In this document: positions 45,321 to 56,918 of the stretch, piece by piece
Layout of the letters: every line of letters starts with the position of its first letter
Position numbering within the stretch: position 1 is the first letter of the stretch
DNA from: VAZQ01 sp963827585
GTDB lineage: Bacteria; Pseudomonadota; Alphaproteobacteria; Rhizobiales; Xanthobacteraceae
Assembly (NCBI GenBank): GCA_963827585.1
Contig: CAWHCK010000002.1
Location: 62,001-126,000 of the forward strand
Reading direction: 5' to 3'
Length of the DNA: 64,000 nucleotides
The notes under the pieces: model-generated
Told to the model about the DNA's origin: nothing
Databases searched by the model: none
The model's input: only the letters and a program-made list of their open reading frames with translations
Translations under genes and position numbers: made by a program

Positions 45321-45352
45321 CAGCAATCTCCAGCTCAACCGGATCGATTCCC

Positions 45353-45985
45353 ATGACCGAAATGCTGTCTCGCGATCACCTCATCACCAGCGTCGACATG
45401 CTCGAGCGCATCTATGGCCAGCCCTACGGTCCGTCGCTTGCCAAGGAGACCGACCGCGTCACCACGCACTACCGTGCCTTCATCGAGGCGGCGCCGTTCT
45501 TTGCGCTGGCGACGTGCGGGCCCGACGGGCTGGATTGCTCGCCACGCGGCGACGCGCCGGGCTTCGTGCGCGTCCACGACGAGAAGACGCTGCTGGTTCC
45601 CGACCGGCTCGGCAACAACCGCACCGACAGCCTGCGCAACATCCTGCAAGACCCGCGGGTTGCGCTCCTTTTCCTCATTCCGGGCTGCGGCGAGACCATC
45701 CGCGTCAACGGCCGTGCCGCAATCTCGACCGATCCGGCGCTGACCCAACGCTTCATCGTCAACGGCAAGACGCCGCGCGCGGTGCTCATCGTCACGGTCG
45801 ATCGGATCTATTACCAGTGCGCGAAGGCGATCGTGCGCTCGCGGCTGTGGGACGCGTCGCGCCAGGTCGAGCGCAAGAGCCTGCCGAGTTCCGGCATGAT
45901 CCTCGCAGAATTGACCGACGGCAAGCTCGGCGGCGAAGCCCACGACCGCGCCGCGCCCGAGCGCTTGAAGGCGACGCTCTATTGA
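45353..45985 (+). CDS. Pyridoxamine 5'-phosphate oxidase-like FMN-binding protein
   Basis: The 210-residue split-barrel protein has PFFALATCGPDGLDCSPRGDAPGFV, LLVPDRLGNNRTDSLRNIL and GCGETIRVNGRA, the pattern of the PPOX-type flavoprotein subgroup near MSMEG_1061/DR2398. It probably binds FMN; the reaction is unknown. An internal ATG at 45362 is another possible start. Confidence 0.86.
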   Translation: MTEMLSRDHLITSVDMLERIYGQPYGPSLAKETDRVTTHYRAFIEAAPFFALATCGPDGLDCSPRGDAPGFVRVHDEKTLLVPDRLGNNRTDSLRNILQDPRVALLFLIPGCGETIRVNGRAAISTDPALTQRFIVNGKTPRAVLIVTVDRIYYQCAKAIVRSRLWDASRQVERKSLPSSGMILAELTDGKLGGEAHDRAAPERLKATLY

Positions 45986-46010
45986 TGAGCCGAAACGGCG
46001 CGCGCCGCGT

Positions 46011-46754
46011 TCAAACCGAGTGTTCCTCATCAGTCGCGGCGGCGGTCTCTCCCGTCCATCCGCAGGCGCGCAGCCGCTCATGCATGTGCGGCGGCACCGG
46101 TGCGCTCACCCGGATCGGCGCGCGGTTCTTGTAGAGCGGCACCACGATCTCGCGCGCGTGCAGGTGCAGGCCGGGACCGCCGACCCGCGGGGCGCCGCCG
46201 TAGACGCTGTCGCCGACGATCGGCCATCCCATGGCAGTGCAATGCACGCGCAGTTGGTGGGTGCGGCCGGTGAGCGGCTCGAGCGCGAGCCAGGTGAGGT
46301 TGCGAACTGCGGCACCGCTTGCTTGCGATTGGGCCCGCCCCAGCACCTTCCATGTCGTGGTTGCTGGTTGGCCCTCGGGGTCGTGCTTCATCCACCAGCC
46401 GCGCGTTGCATCCTTGCGGCCGAGCGGCAGCTCGATGCGGCCCTCGTCCTCCGCCGGCCGGCCTTCGACCAGCGCCCAATAGGTCTTGCCGACGCGGCCG
46501 CTCTTGAACAGGCGGCCGAGCTCGGCCAGCGCCTTGCGGTGCCGGCCGAGCACGAGGCAACCGGAGGTGTCGCGGTCGAGCCGATGTGCGAGCGCGGGCG
46601 CGCGCGGCAGCCCGAAGCGCAGCGCGTCGAAATAATCTTCCAGGCTCTCGCCGCCTTTCGGTCCCTTGTGAACGGCGAAACCCGCCGGCTTGTCGATTAC
46701 CAGCATCAGCCCATCGCGGTAGAGCAGGCGAGCCACTATCTCTTCCGGGGTCAT
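46011..46754 (-). CDS. RluA-family RNA pseudouridine synthase
   Basis: The 247-residue enzyme has the catalytic Asp in HRLDRDTSGCLVLGR and the family segments VIDKPAGFAVHKGP and TGRTHQLRVHCTAMGWPIVGD. There is no S4 domain, so it is a short RluA-type protein acting on rRNA or tRNA. The start is ATG 46754; a GTG at 46760 is possible. It is convergent with the FMN protein gene. Confidence 0.9.
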   Translation of the reverse strand: MTPEEIVARLLYRDGLMLVIDKPAGFAVHKGPKGGESLEDYFDALRFGLPRAPALAHRLDRDTSGCLVLGRHRKALAELGRLFKSGRVGKTYWALVEGRPAEDEGRIELPLGRKDATRGWWMKHDPEGQPATTTWKVLGRAQSQASGAAVRNLTWLALEPLTGRTHQLRVHCTAMGWPIVGDSVYGGAPRVGGPGLHLHAREIVVPLYKNRAPIRVSAPVPPHMHERLRACGWTGETAAATDEEHSV

Positions 46755-46873
46755 GGTCACTTACCAGGATTCAGCGAAACCGCTATCACGATGGTGGTCA
46801 TGAACAAGCGACCCGGGCCATGATCGGTTTCCACGCGCAATTCACCCCGCCTGACCAAGACAACCCGACGACC

Positions 46874-47811
46874 ATGAACGATCAAGCGACCGAAAAACCA
46901 AGCTGGTGGCAGCGGCTCAGCGGCGGGACTCAAGCGCACATCGGCGTCGATCGGCAATGCGGTCGCCGATCTCGTCGTCAAGCGCAAGCTCGACCAGGCG
47001 ATGCTCGACGAGATCGAGGAGGTGCTGATCCGCGCCGACCTCGGCCTCGACAGCGCCGCGCGGATTGCCGCCGCGGTCGGCGAGGGCCGCTACGACAAGT
47101 CGATCACGCCCGACGAGGTGAAAGCGGTCGTCGCCAGCGAAGTGGAGAAGGTCCTCGTTCCGGTGGCCAAGCCGCTCGCGCTCGACGGAGCGAAGCCTTT
47201 CGTCGTGCTCGTCATCGGCGTCAACGGCTCCGGCAAGACCACGACCATCGGCAAGCTCGCGGCCAAGTTCCACGCCGAGGGCCGCTCGGTCATGCTCGCG
47301 GCCGGCGACACGTTCCGCGCCGCCGCCATCGATCAGCTCAGCATCTGGGGCGGCCGCAGCGGCGCGGCGGTGATCGCGCGCCCGCCCGGCGCCGATCCTG
47401 CCGGTCTCGCCTTCGATGCGCTCACCGAAGCGCGCGGCGAGGGGATCGACGTGCTGCTCGTCGATACCGCCGGCCGTCTGCAGAACAAGGCGGTGTTGAT
47501 GGACGAACTGCAAAAGATCGTGCGCGTGATGAAGAAGGTCGACGCGACGGCGCCGCATGCCGTTCTCCTGGTGCTCGACGCCACGCGTCGGGCAGAACGC
47601 GCTCTCGCAGGTCGACGTGTTCCGCAGCATCGCCGGCGTCACCGGGCTCGTCATGACCAAGCTCGACGGCACCGCGCGGGGCGGCATCTTGGTCGCCATC
47701 GCGGCGAAATACGGCCTGCCGGTGCATTTCATCGGCGTGGGCGAAGGCGTCGACGACTTGGCTCCGTTCTCGGCGAAGGACTTTGCGCGCGCGATCGCCG
47801 GAATGGAATGA
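46874..47811 (+). CDS. ftsY: Signal recognition particle receptor FtsY, with two frameshifts in this sequence
   Basis: FtsY docks the SRP-ribosome complex at the membrane. Three frames together read as one protein: WWQRLSGG, then (after one extra G at 46925-46927) LKRTSASIGNAVADLVVKRK through the G1 motif GVNGSGKTTTIG and DTAGRLQNKAVL, then (after one extra base near 47583-47587) GQNALSQVDVF and TKLDGTARGG. The corrected protein has 311 residues, the rhizobial length without a long acidic domain. Because ftsY is normally essential, sequence error is the best explanation. Confidence 0.92.
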
Positions 47812-47844
47812 AACCGGCGATCCAGAGCTACACGGCCGCTCCTG

Positions 47845-48501
47845 ATGGATATCGAGTACACACCGCCCATGAACGCGAAAAAACCGCAGCTCAATCCCGC
47901 TCTCAAGCTCGTGCTCGATCTCGGGCCGCTGGTGCTGTTCTTCCTCGCGAACTCGCGGCCGGCGCTGTTTCTGCCGCTGGTGTCGCCGATCCTGCCCGCG
48001 GACATCGCATCGGGCGAGCGCGCCGGCATATTCGTCGCGACCGCGGTGTTCATGGTCGCGGTCGTGATCGCGCTCGCGATCTCCTATGCGCTGACGCGGC
48101 ATCTGCCGGCCATGCCGCTGGTGACTGCCGTCATCGTGCTGGTATTCGGCTCGCTCACGCTGGTGCTGCACGACGAGCATTTCATCAAGCTCAAGCCCAC
48201 CATCATCTATGTGCTGTTCGGCGCGGTGCTGCTCGGCGGGCTCGCCTTCGGCAAGCCGCTGCTCGGCATGGTCTTCGATTCCGTCTTTCACCTCACCGAC
48301 GAAGGCTGGCGCAAGCTGACGCTGCGCTGGGCGCTGTTCTTCTTCGCGCTGGCGATCCTCAACGAGATCGTCTGGCGCACCCAGACGACCGACGTCTGGG
48401 TCAGCTTCAAGGTCTTCGGCGTAGTGCCGCTCACCTTCCTGTTCGGCGCCTTGCAATATCCGCTGCTGACGAAATATGCCGCGCCGGAGAAGGAACGATA
48501 G
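47845..48501 (+). CDS. Inner-membrane septation protein IspZ/YciB
   Basis: The 218-residue protein has five or six hydrophobic segments and the family pattern LVLDLGPLVLFFLANSRP, KPTIIYVLFGAVLLGG and WRKLTLRWALFFFALAILNEIVWR. It is linked to cell-envelope synthesis and septation. An ATG at 47869 (MNAKKP) is an alternative start. It lies 33 bases after ftsY, a common alphaproteobacterial arrangement. Confidence 0.92.
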   Translation: MDIEYTPPMNAKKPQLNPALKLVLDLGPLVLFFLANSRPALFLPLVSPILPADIASGERAGIFVATAVFMVAVVIALAISYALTRHLPAMPLVTAVIVLVFGSLTLVLHDEHFIKLKPTIIYVLFGAVLLGGLAFGKPLLGMVFDSVFHLTDEGWRKLTLRWALFFFALAILNEIVWRTQTTDVWVSFKVFGVVPLTFLFGALQYPLLTKYAAPEKER

Positions 48502-48553
48502 ACGGGTAGGGGCGCGGCTTCCAATCGTTCCGCGCGCGCGGCGTCGAGCGCCT

Positions 48554-49159
48554 TCACGGCGGGGCCAGCGCCTTCTCGATCGCCGGCTTCAAGGCCCGCT
48601 CGAAATTATCCGGCGTGATCGGCCCGATCAGCTTATAGGCGATGCGCCCGTCGCGGCCGATGACGAAGGTCTCGGGCACCCCATACACGCCCCATTCGAT
48701 CGCCGCGCGGCCGTTGCCGTCGGTTCCGTTGGCGACAAAGGGATTGCCGTAGCGGCCGAGGAAACGCCGCGCGTTGTCGGCCTGGTCCTTGTAATTGATG
48801 CCGGCGACGCGGATGCGCCGGTCCGCCGCGAGCGTCATGAGCAGGGGGGCTTCCTCGCGGCATGGCACGCACCACGAGGCCCACACGTTGAGCACGGTCA
48901 CTTCGCCCTTGAAATCCGCGCTGTCGAGGCCAGGCACGGCCTTGCCGTCGCGCTCGAGGCCGGCAAGCGGCGGGAGATCGGTCGCCGGCGCGGGATGTCC
49001 GATCAAGGCAGAGGGAATGCGCGAAGGGTCTCCGGCGCCCAGCCGCAGCATGAACAGCGCGGCGAGTGCGAGAAAGGCCAGGAGCGGGATGAACACGATC
49101 ATCCGGCGGCGCCACACGCCCGCAGCCTTTTCGACCAGGCTCTTGTCCGTCACGCTCAC
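48554..49159 (-). CDS. ccmG: Cytochrome c maturation thiol:disulfide oxidoreductase CcmG/DsbE
   Basis: The 201-residue thioredoxin-fold protein is anchored by a helix at about residues 20-40 and has the periplasmic redox pair Cys97/Cys100 (WASWCVPCREE), which keeps apocytochrome c reduced for heme attachment. The GTG start at 49159 has GAGGAG upstream and overlaps the ccmD stop by 4 bases. It is convergent with ispZ. Confidence 0.94.
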   Translation of the reverse strand: MSVTDKSLVEKAAGVWRRRMIVFIPLLAFLALAALFMLRLGAGDPSRIPSALIGHPAPATDLPPLAGLERDGKAVPGLDSADFKGEVTVLNVWASWCVPCREEAPLLMTLAADRRIRVAGINYKDQADNARRFLGRYGNPFVANGTDGNGRAAIEWGVYGVPETFVIGRDGRIAYKLIGPITPDNFERALKPAIEKALAPP

Positions 49160-49341
49160 GACTTCTCCTCGTTCGTGCGTGCCGAGCGCCGGGCGATGCC
49201 CTGCGCGTCGAAGTCCTCGAGCACGCGGATCAGATGCCGGCGGTCGAGCACGATCCACATGATCAGCCCCGCCACAATTCCGATCGCGGCGGCATAGGCG
49301 CTCAGGATGAACGCGGCATGGGGGCCGAGATTCATCGTCAT
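49156..49341 (-). CDS. ccmD: Heme exporter small subunit CcmD
   Basis: The 61-residue single-span protein (LGPHAAFILSAYAAAIGIVAGLIMWIVLDRRHLIRVLE) matches CcmD, which stabilises CcmE release from the CcmABC heme-handling complex. Its ATG overlaps the ccmC stop and its stop overlaps the ccmG start, 4 bases each. It is embedded in a longer open frame antisense to nothing of note. Confidence 0.88.
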   Translation of the reverse strand: MTMNLGPHAAFILSAYAAAIGIVAGLIMWIVLDRRHLIRVLEDFDAQGIARRSARTNEEKS

Positions 49342-50073
49342 GCTCCCGCCGCGGCGTCCGCCTGCATCATGAGCATGGTGCGCACGCGTCGCCGCATGAT
49401 TTCGTTGCGCATGGCGGCGAGATGCAGCGTCAGGAACAGCAGCGTGAACGCAACAAGCATGATGATCAGCGGGACGAGGATCGTCGGATGGATGGTCGAT
49501 CCCCCGAGGCGGAGCACCGCGGCCGGCTGATGCAGCGTGTTCCACCAGTCGACGGAGAATTTGATGATCGGGATATTGATCGCGCCGACCAGCGTGAGCA
49601 CCGCCACCACCCGTGCCGCCCGCGTCGGGTCCTCGATGGTCCGCCACAGCGCGATCACGCCGAGATACATCAGGAACAGGATCAGCACCGAGGTCAGCCG
49701 CGCGTCCCACACCCAATAGGTTCCCCACATCGGCCGACCCCACAGCGAGCCGGTGACGAGGCACATCAGCGTGAACGCCGCCCCGATGGGCGCCGCGGCC
49801 TTGGCGGCAACGTCGGCGAGCGGATGGCGCCAGACCAGCGTGCCGAGCGCGGCCGCGCTCATCAATACCCAGGCGAAAATGCCGAGCCATGCCGCCGGCA
49901 CGTGAATGAACATGATCTTCACGGTCGCACCCTGCTGATAATCGTCGGGCGCGAGATAGGCCTGGCTGGCGCCGATCGCGAAGCGCGAACAGCGTCGCGG
50001 CCGCGAGCCACGGCAGTAGCCGGTCGGTCAGCGCGAGGAAGCGGGAGGGATTGGCGAAATCGATCAGCGGCAT
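49338..50073 (-). CDS. ccmC: Heme exporter protein CcmC, frameshifted near the N-terminus
   Basis: CcmC delivers heme to CcmE. The start at 50073 (MPLIDFANPSRFLALTDRLLPWLAAA) leaves frame at about 49983. Removing one base gives FAIGASQAYLAPDDYQQGATVKIM and joins the main frame with the tryptophan-rich heme site WGRPMWGTYWVWDARLT. The corrected length is 244 residues with six membrane spans. It lies between ccmB and ccmD. Confidence 0.92.
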
Positions 50074-50196
50074 CGCAAGTCTCTCGATCGCAAGTCTCTT
50101 GGTTGTGTGCCGGTTCCTGGTCGTGTGCCGCGCCGGCGGCAATGTGGCGAGGGAGCGGCGGCGGCGCTTTTCACGATCACGTCATCCTGCACCACA

Positions 50197-50865
50197 TTAA
50201 TCCAGTGCTTGCCGCAGCGCGATGGCGGCGGCCAAGGGACCGACCACGAGGCTCACCAGCGTGAGCGCGCAGAGGATACTGAACGGCGTGCCGAACGGCA
50301 TCGGCCCGACGATCGCCGCGTTTGCGGCGGCGACGCCGAAGATGAGCACGGGAACCGTCAACGGCAGAACCAGGACCGCGAGCAAGAGCCCGCCGCGCCG
50401 CAGCGCGACGGTGAGCGCCGAACCGATGAGGCCGAGGAAGGTCAGGGCCGGCGTGCCCGCCAGCAAGGTGAGCGCAACCGCGCCGGTCGCCTGCGGGCCG
50501 AGGTTGAGGAGCAGACCGAGGAGCGGTGCCGCAACGACCAGCGGCAGTCCGGTGGTGAGCCAGTGCGCCAGCGCTTTGGCGGCGAGCGCGAGCTCGAGCG
50601 GGGCGCGCGCCGTCAGGATCAGGTCGAGCGAACCATCCTCGTGGTCCATGGCGACGAGCCGGTCGAGTGCAAGCAGGTTCGCGAGCAGCGCGCCGAGCCA
50701 GAGGATGGCCGGCCCGATCCGCGCCAGGAGCGCGAGGTCGGGGCCGAGGGCGAACGGCACCAGCGTCACCACGATGAGAAAGAACAGCACGCCGATCAAC
50801 GCCCCGCCGCCGACGCGCACCGCGAGCCGCAGGTCACGCACCAGAATGGCGGCGAGCGCGGTCAT
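50197..50865 (-). CDS. ccmB: Heme ABC exporter membrane protein CcmB
   Basis: The 222-residue protein has about six membrane segments and the CcmB pattern DHEDGSLDLILTARAPLELALAAKALAHW and PLLGLLLNLGPQ. It forms the transporter-like CcmAB module whose ATP hydrolysis releases holo-CcmE. Its start overlaps the ccmA stop by 4 bases. Confidence 0.94.
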   Translation of the reverse strand: MTALAAILVRDLRLAVRVGGGALIGVLFFLIVVTLVPFALGPDLALLARIGPAILWLGALLANLLALDRLVAMDHEDGSLDLILTARAPLELALAAKALAHWLTTGLPLVVAAPLLGLLLNLGPQATGAVALTLLAGTPALTFLGLIGSALTVALRRGGLLLAVLVLPLTVPVLIFGVAAANAAIVGPMPFGTPFSILCALTLVSLVVGPLAAAIALRQALD

Positions 50866-51464
50866 GATGGCGGCAACCTCAATTCCTTCGCACCCTCGAG
50901 GCCGATCGGGCTGTGGGTCGCGGCAAGGACCAATCCGTCACCGGCAAGATGCGCGCGCACGAGATCGGCCAGCATCGATTGCCCCGCGGCGTCGAGCGCC
51001 GAGGTCGGCTCATCGAGCAGCCAGAGCGGGCGCTCGAGAGCGATCAGCCGCGCGAGCGAAAGGCGGCGGCGTTGCCCGGCGGAGAGATAGGCCGCGGGCA
51101 GGTGCGCGAGCCCGCCGAGGCCGACGGCGGCCAGCGCGGCGCCGCCTTTCGCCGGTCCGCCGCCGAGAAAATCCGTCCAAAAGGCGAGGTTCTCATGAAC
51201 CGACAGCGACGGCTTGAGCGCATCCTGATGGCCCAGATAATGGGCCTGCTCGGCAATGCTCAGCTCCGGATCGGAGCCCGTGAGCTCGATCCGCCCTTGT
51301 TCAGGTGGCAGCAGTCCGGCGACCAGGCGAAGGAGCGAGGACTTGCCTGCCCCATTGGGTCCCGTCACCAGCAATGCTTCGCCCGCACCGACCGCAAAGC
51401 TCAGACCCCGGAAGACCTGGCGGCCTCCCCTTACACAGGCGAGATCGCGCGCCACGAGCCGCAT
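50862..51464 (-). CDS. ccmA: Heme ABC exporter ATP-binding protein CcmA
   Basis: The 200-residue ATPase has Walker A GPNGAGKS at 35-42, the signature LSAGQRRRLSLARL and Walker B WLLDEPTSALD. I chose the ATG at 51464 (MRLVARDLACVRGG) over a much longer upstream frame. It heads ccmABCDG and is divergent from acnA. The CcmE, CcmF and CcmH genes are not in the window. Confidence 0.93.
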   Translation of the reverse strand: MRLVARDLACVRGGRQVFRGLSFAVGAGEALLVTGPNGAGKSSLLRLVAGLLPPEQGRIELTGSDPELSIAEQAHYLGHQDALKPSLSVHENLAFWTDFLGGGPAKGGAALAAVGLGGLAHLPAAYLSAGQRRRLSLARLIALERPLWLLDEPTSALDAAGQSMLADLVRAHLAGDGLVLAATHSPIGLEGAKELRLPPS

Positions 51465-51596
51465 CACCTGCCAACTCCGGGTTTGGACGCTCGTGCCCTG
51501 GTCCCGCGGCGCAACTCGGACCTCCGATTGGCTTCCCCGCCGGCGCCCTCCGCTGGTGGTAGCAGCGGAAAAAGCCCTGATTTTATGTGCATGTTG

Positions 51597-51645
51597 TTGA
51601 CGATTGTCGATTTTCTGGAACGGCACAAAAAAAGACCCTATAAGC
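51597..51645 (+). promoter_or_regulatory. Candidate acnA promoter region
   Basis: A TTGACG (51597-51602) and a TATAAG (51640-51645) lie in the AT-richer part of the ccmA-acnA divergent spacer. They are too far apart to form one standard promoter, so only the region, not a precise site, is supported. Confidence 0.25.
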
Positions 51646-51763
51646 CATCGTCCCGCGTTCACTATCAACCCGCGCGGAACTCGCGACCGATGACGAGGAA
51701 GCGCTTCCGGTATCCCTCTACCGTCGAGCCGCTGTCCCTCCCGGTTGGATGGGAACGATCACG

Positions 51764-54546
<2,783 letters not shown>

Positions 54547-54654
54547 CGCCGCGCGGCCCGCGCCTCACCTCGAATTGAGTGGCGGGTGATCGCGCGGCTC
54601 GACTAAGAATCCGGTCACGGGGCAGGGCCCGGCGTGCGGGGCGGAAGGATTGCA

Positions 54655-55419
54655 ATGGTACGTTGTTGCTTGACCTACGCGGTTGTCGTCGTTTGCTCCT
54701 CCGTAGCGCCGCATTCATCCGCGCGAGCCGAGCCGCCTGCAAACGCGCAAGCCCAACCACGCGCCGTCATCGAGCTGTTCACCAGCCAGGGCTGCTCGTC
54801 GTGTCCGGCAGCCGACAAGCTGTTGGGCGAGCTCACCGCCGATCGTTCGCTCGTTCCCATCAGCGTGCCGATCGACTACTGGGATTATCTCGGCTGGAAG
54901 GACACGCTCGCCGATCCCCGCAACACCGCCCGGCAAAAAGCCTATGCGCACGCGCGCGGCGACGGCCAGGTCTACACGCCGCAAGTCGTGGTGAACGGCA
55001 GCGTGCACGCGCTCGGCAGCGACAAGTCTGCGATCGAGCTTGCCATCGCCAAGAGCCGCAAGAGCGGCACAATGTCATTATCGCCCGTGACGCTTGCGCT
55101 CGGCGACGGACGCCTGAACATCGCCGTTCCGGACGTCGCGGATGGTCGTGTGAGCGCCGAGGTGTGGCTGTTCGGGCTGGTGAAGGCCGCCACCGTCACG
55201 ATCGGCCGCGGCGAGAACAAGGGACGCACCGTCACTTATAACAACGTGGTCCGGCGTTGGATCAAGCTCGGCGACTGGACCGGGAAGGCCAATTCGTGGA
55301 GCATCCCGGTGCAGTCGCTCAAAGGCGATGGCATCGATGAAGCGGCGGTGCTCGTGCAGAGCGGTACAACGGAAAAGCCCAAGGCGATTCTCGGCGCAAC
55401 GCTCGCGGCGCTCCACTAA
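54655..55419 (+). CDS. DUF1223 exported thioredoxin-like protein
   Basis: The 254-residue protein has a signal peptide (about 1-26) and the DUF1223 core VIELFTSQGCSSCPAADKLLGEL with a CSSC pair near residues 50-53, then YWDYLGWKDTLADP and YTPQVVVNG, a thioredoxin-like arrangement. Role unknown, possibly periplasmic redox. A DUF1223 gene after acnA is a common rhizobial arrangement. The ATG at 54655 has GGAAGG upstream. Confidence 0.88.
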   Translation: MVRCCLTYAVVVVCSSVAPHSSARAEPPANAQAQPRAVIELFTSQGCSSCPAADKLLGELTADRSLVPISVPIDYWDYLGWKDTLADPRNTARQKAYAHARGDGQVYTPQVVVNGSVHALGSDKSAIELAIAKSRKSGTMSLSPVTLALGDGRLNIAVPDVADGRVSAEVWLFGLVKAATVTIGRGENKGRTVTYNNVVRRWIKLGDWTGKANSWSIPVQSLKGDGIDEAAVLVQSGTTEKPKAILGATLAALH

Positions 55420-55497
55420 ATCTGAATGCAGAGAGCGCCTGACGGAATGCCCGCAACGGCCGTTCCGCGCATCCATTGCGTCGTCGAGCAAAGAAAC

Positions 55498-55517
55498 GGG
55501 CCGGTATGAACCGGCCC
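55498..55517. terminator. Perfect hairpin downstream of the DUF1223 gene
   Basis: GGGCCGGT at 55498-55505 and ACCGGCCC at 55510-55517 enclose ATGA. No U-run follows, so it may be a factor-dependent or weak terminator. Confidence 0.45.
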
Positions 55518-55550
55518 GAAGTGTTGACAATCGAACGCTACGCCAACTCT

Positions 55551-55578
55551 GACTTTGCATCGATGACTTTGCATCGAT
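55551..55578 (+). repeat. Tandem 14-base repeat
   Basis: GACTTTGCATCGAT occurs twice with no gap (55551-55564 and 55565-55578). Confidence 0.85.
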
Positions 55579-55866
55579 TGGGCCCGATCCACCCCGAACT
55601 CCGGGGGCTGGGGGGCTGAGAAATCCGGCGGTCGAAGGCAGACCGGGCCCGAGGCAACGGTGTCATTGCTCGCATTCCAGCTTGGCGCGTGCTTGACTGC
55701 AATTTGGCAGCATTATGATTCCATTAACGAATCCGTGATGTTCCGCGATTTCCATGTCGCGCTCGAACGCGGATCGCAGCGCCGACATTCCATTCCCTCT
55801 TGCCGACGCTTTCGTCCGGCGCGATCATCACCGTCACCGACCTGTCACATCGAAGGAGGCGCCGGC

Positions 55867-56241
55867 ATGAGCTACGGCGATACCGAACCGAGCGAGTTTC
55901 ACGGGGGCGAGGTCCGGGGTGCTTCGCCCTTCGCCCCCGCAAGCCGAGTGACTTTCGACCGGCGCGAGCTCAACCGCATTTTCGGCCTCTACGGCCGCAA
56001 GGTCGCCGCCGGCGAGTGGCGTGACTACGCCATCGACTTTCTCAAGGACCGCGCGGTGTTCTCCGTGTTCCGCCGCGCCTCCGAAGTTCCGATCTACCGC
56101 ATCGAGAAGAGTCCGAGGCTCGCGCGCCGGCAAGGCGCCTACAGCGTGATCTCGGCGACCGGGCTGATCGTGCGCCGCGGCCATGAGCTCGATCGCGTGC
56201 TGCGCGCCATCGACACATCGATGAGCGTGGTGGCGGGCTGA
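55867..56241 (+). CDS. DUF2794 protein
   Basis: The 124-residue protein has the DUF2794 core VTFDRRELNRIFGLYGRKVAAGEWRDYAIDFLKDRAVFSVFRR and RIEKSPRLARRQGAYSVIS, found almost only in alphaproteobacteria. Function unknown. I chose the ATG at 55867, which has GGAGG upstream; the open frame extends 69 codons further without similarity. Confidence 0.88.
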   Translation: MSYGDTEPSEFHGGEVRGASPFAPASRVTFDRRELNRIFGLYGRKVAAGEWRDYAIDFLKDRAVFSVFRRASEVPIYRIEKSPRLARRQGAYSVISATGLIVRRGHELDRVLRAIDTSMSVVAG

Positions 56242-56260
56242 CCTCGCCCGCGACAGGAGC

Positions 56261-56785
56261 TCACGGCTTTGTCGTGGCGCCAACCCCGAGCGGGCGCTGC
56301 ATCAAGACGCTATCGAGCCAGCGCCCGAACTTGAAACCGACATTGTCGAACGTGCCGACCATGCGGAAACCTGCGCGGCGATGCAGCTCGATCGAGCCCG
56401 TATTGGCGGAATCCCCGACCACCGCGATCATTTGGCGGAAGCCGCCCGCTTCCGCCTCCGCGATCAGCCGGTCGAGCAGGGCGCGGCCGATGCCGCGCCG
56501 CTGCGATTGCGGCGCGATATAGATCGAATCCTCGACGCACCAGTGATAGGCCGGCCGCTCGCGATAGGGCCCGGCATAGGCGTACCCGGCGATGTCGCCG
56601 CCAATCTCCGCCACCAGATAGGGATAGCCGCCGGCGCGAAGGGCCTCGTAGCGCCGCGCCATTTCGCGTTCGTCCGGCGGCTCGATCTCGAACGATGCGG
56701 TGCCGTAGCGCACGGCGTGGTCGTAGATCGCCGTGATCGCCGCGAGGTCGTGCGGGTGGGCGGGGCGGATCGGAATGGAGGTCAT
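56261..56785 (-). CDS. GNAT acetyltransferase, phosphinothricin/methionine-sulfoximine type
   Basis: The 174-residue protein matches the PAT/MddA group: IRPAHPHDLAAITAIYDHAV, YRERPAYHWCVEDSIYIAPQSQRRGIGRALLD and SIELHRRAGFRMVGTFDNVGFKFGRWLD. Members N-acetylate glutamate-analogue toxins or methionine derivatives. The native substrate is not known. Confidence 0.88.
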   Translation of the reverse strand: MTSIPIRPAHPHDLAAITAIYDHAVRYGTASFEIEPPDEREMARRYEALRAGGYPYLVAEIGGDIAGYAYAGPYRERPAYHWCVEDSIYIAPQSQRRGIGRALLDRLIAEAEAGGFRQMIAVVGDSANTGSIELHRRAGFRMVGTFDNVGFKFGRWLDSVLMQRPLGVGATTKP

Positions 56786-56803
56786 GGGCCGGCAGGAAGG
56801 GGA

Positions 56804-56853
56804 GGACGAACGGACGAAAGACTAACGCTTCTCGCGTCCGCTGTCCGGCGTCC
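56804..56853. repeat. GGACGAACGGACG inverted-repeat element
   Basis: GGACGAACGGACG (56804-56816) pairs with parts of CGTCCGCTGTCCGGCGTCC (56835-56853). It resembles the elements at 14921 and 17003 but is non-coding. It lies just upstream of the GNAT start, in the spacer before the BI-1 gene end. Confidence 0.6.
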
Positions 56854-56860
56854 GAATGCG

Positions 56861-56889
56861 AAAGCGCCCCGGCGATGAGCCGGGGCGCT
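56861..56889 (-). terminator. Terminator of the BI-1 gene
   Basis: An 11-bp perfect stem (AGCGCCCCGGC with GCCGGGGCGCT) encloses a 5-base loop, followed on the minus strand by UUU. It ends 30 bases past the BI-1 stop. Confidence 0.75.
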
Positions 56890-56918
56890 GCAATACGTAA
56901 CGATCCTGTTGGTGCGCG

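Larger units (their letters stand above)
55420..55866. other. Spacer between DUF1223 and DUF2794 genes
   Basis: These 447 bases hold a perfect 8-bp hairpin (55498-55517), a tandem 14-mer (55551-55578), G-rich runs near 55600-55618 and AT-richer sequence near 55700-55740. An open frame covers part of it upstream of the DUF2794 start, but it shows no similarity I recognise. Confidence 0.5.

Noticed and set aside
46586..47656. A fused open frame running over the ftsY N-terminus
   Set aside because: After about 46930 it is out of the FtsY frame and yields low-complexity Arg-rich sequence, so it is explained by the frameshift.
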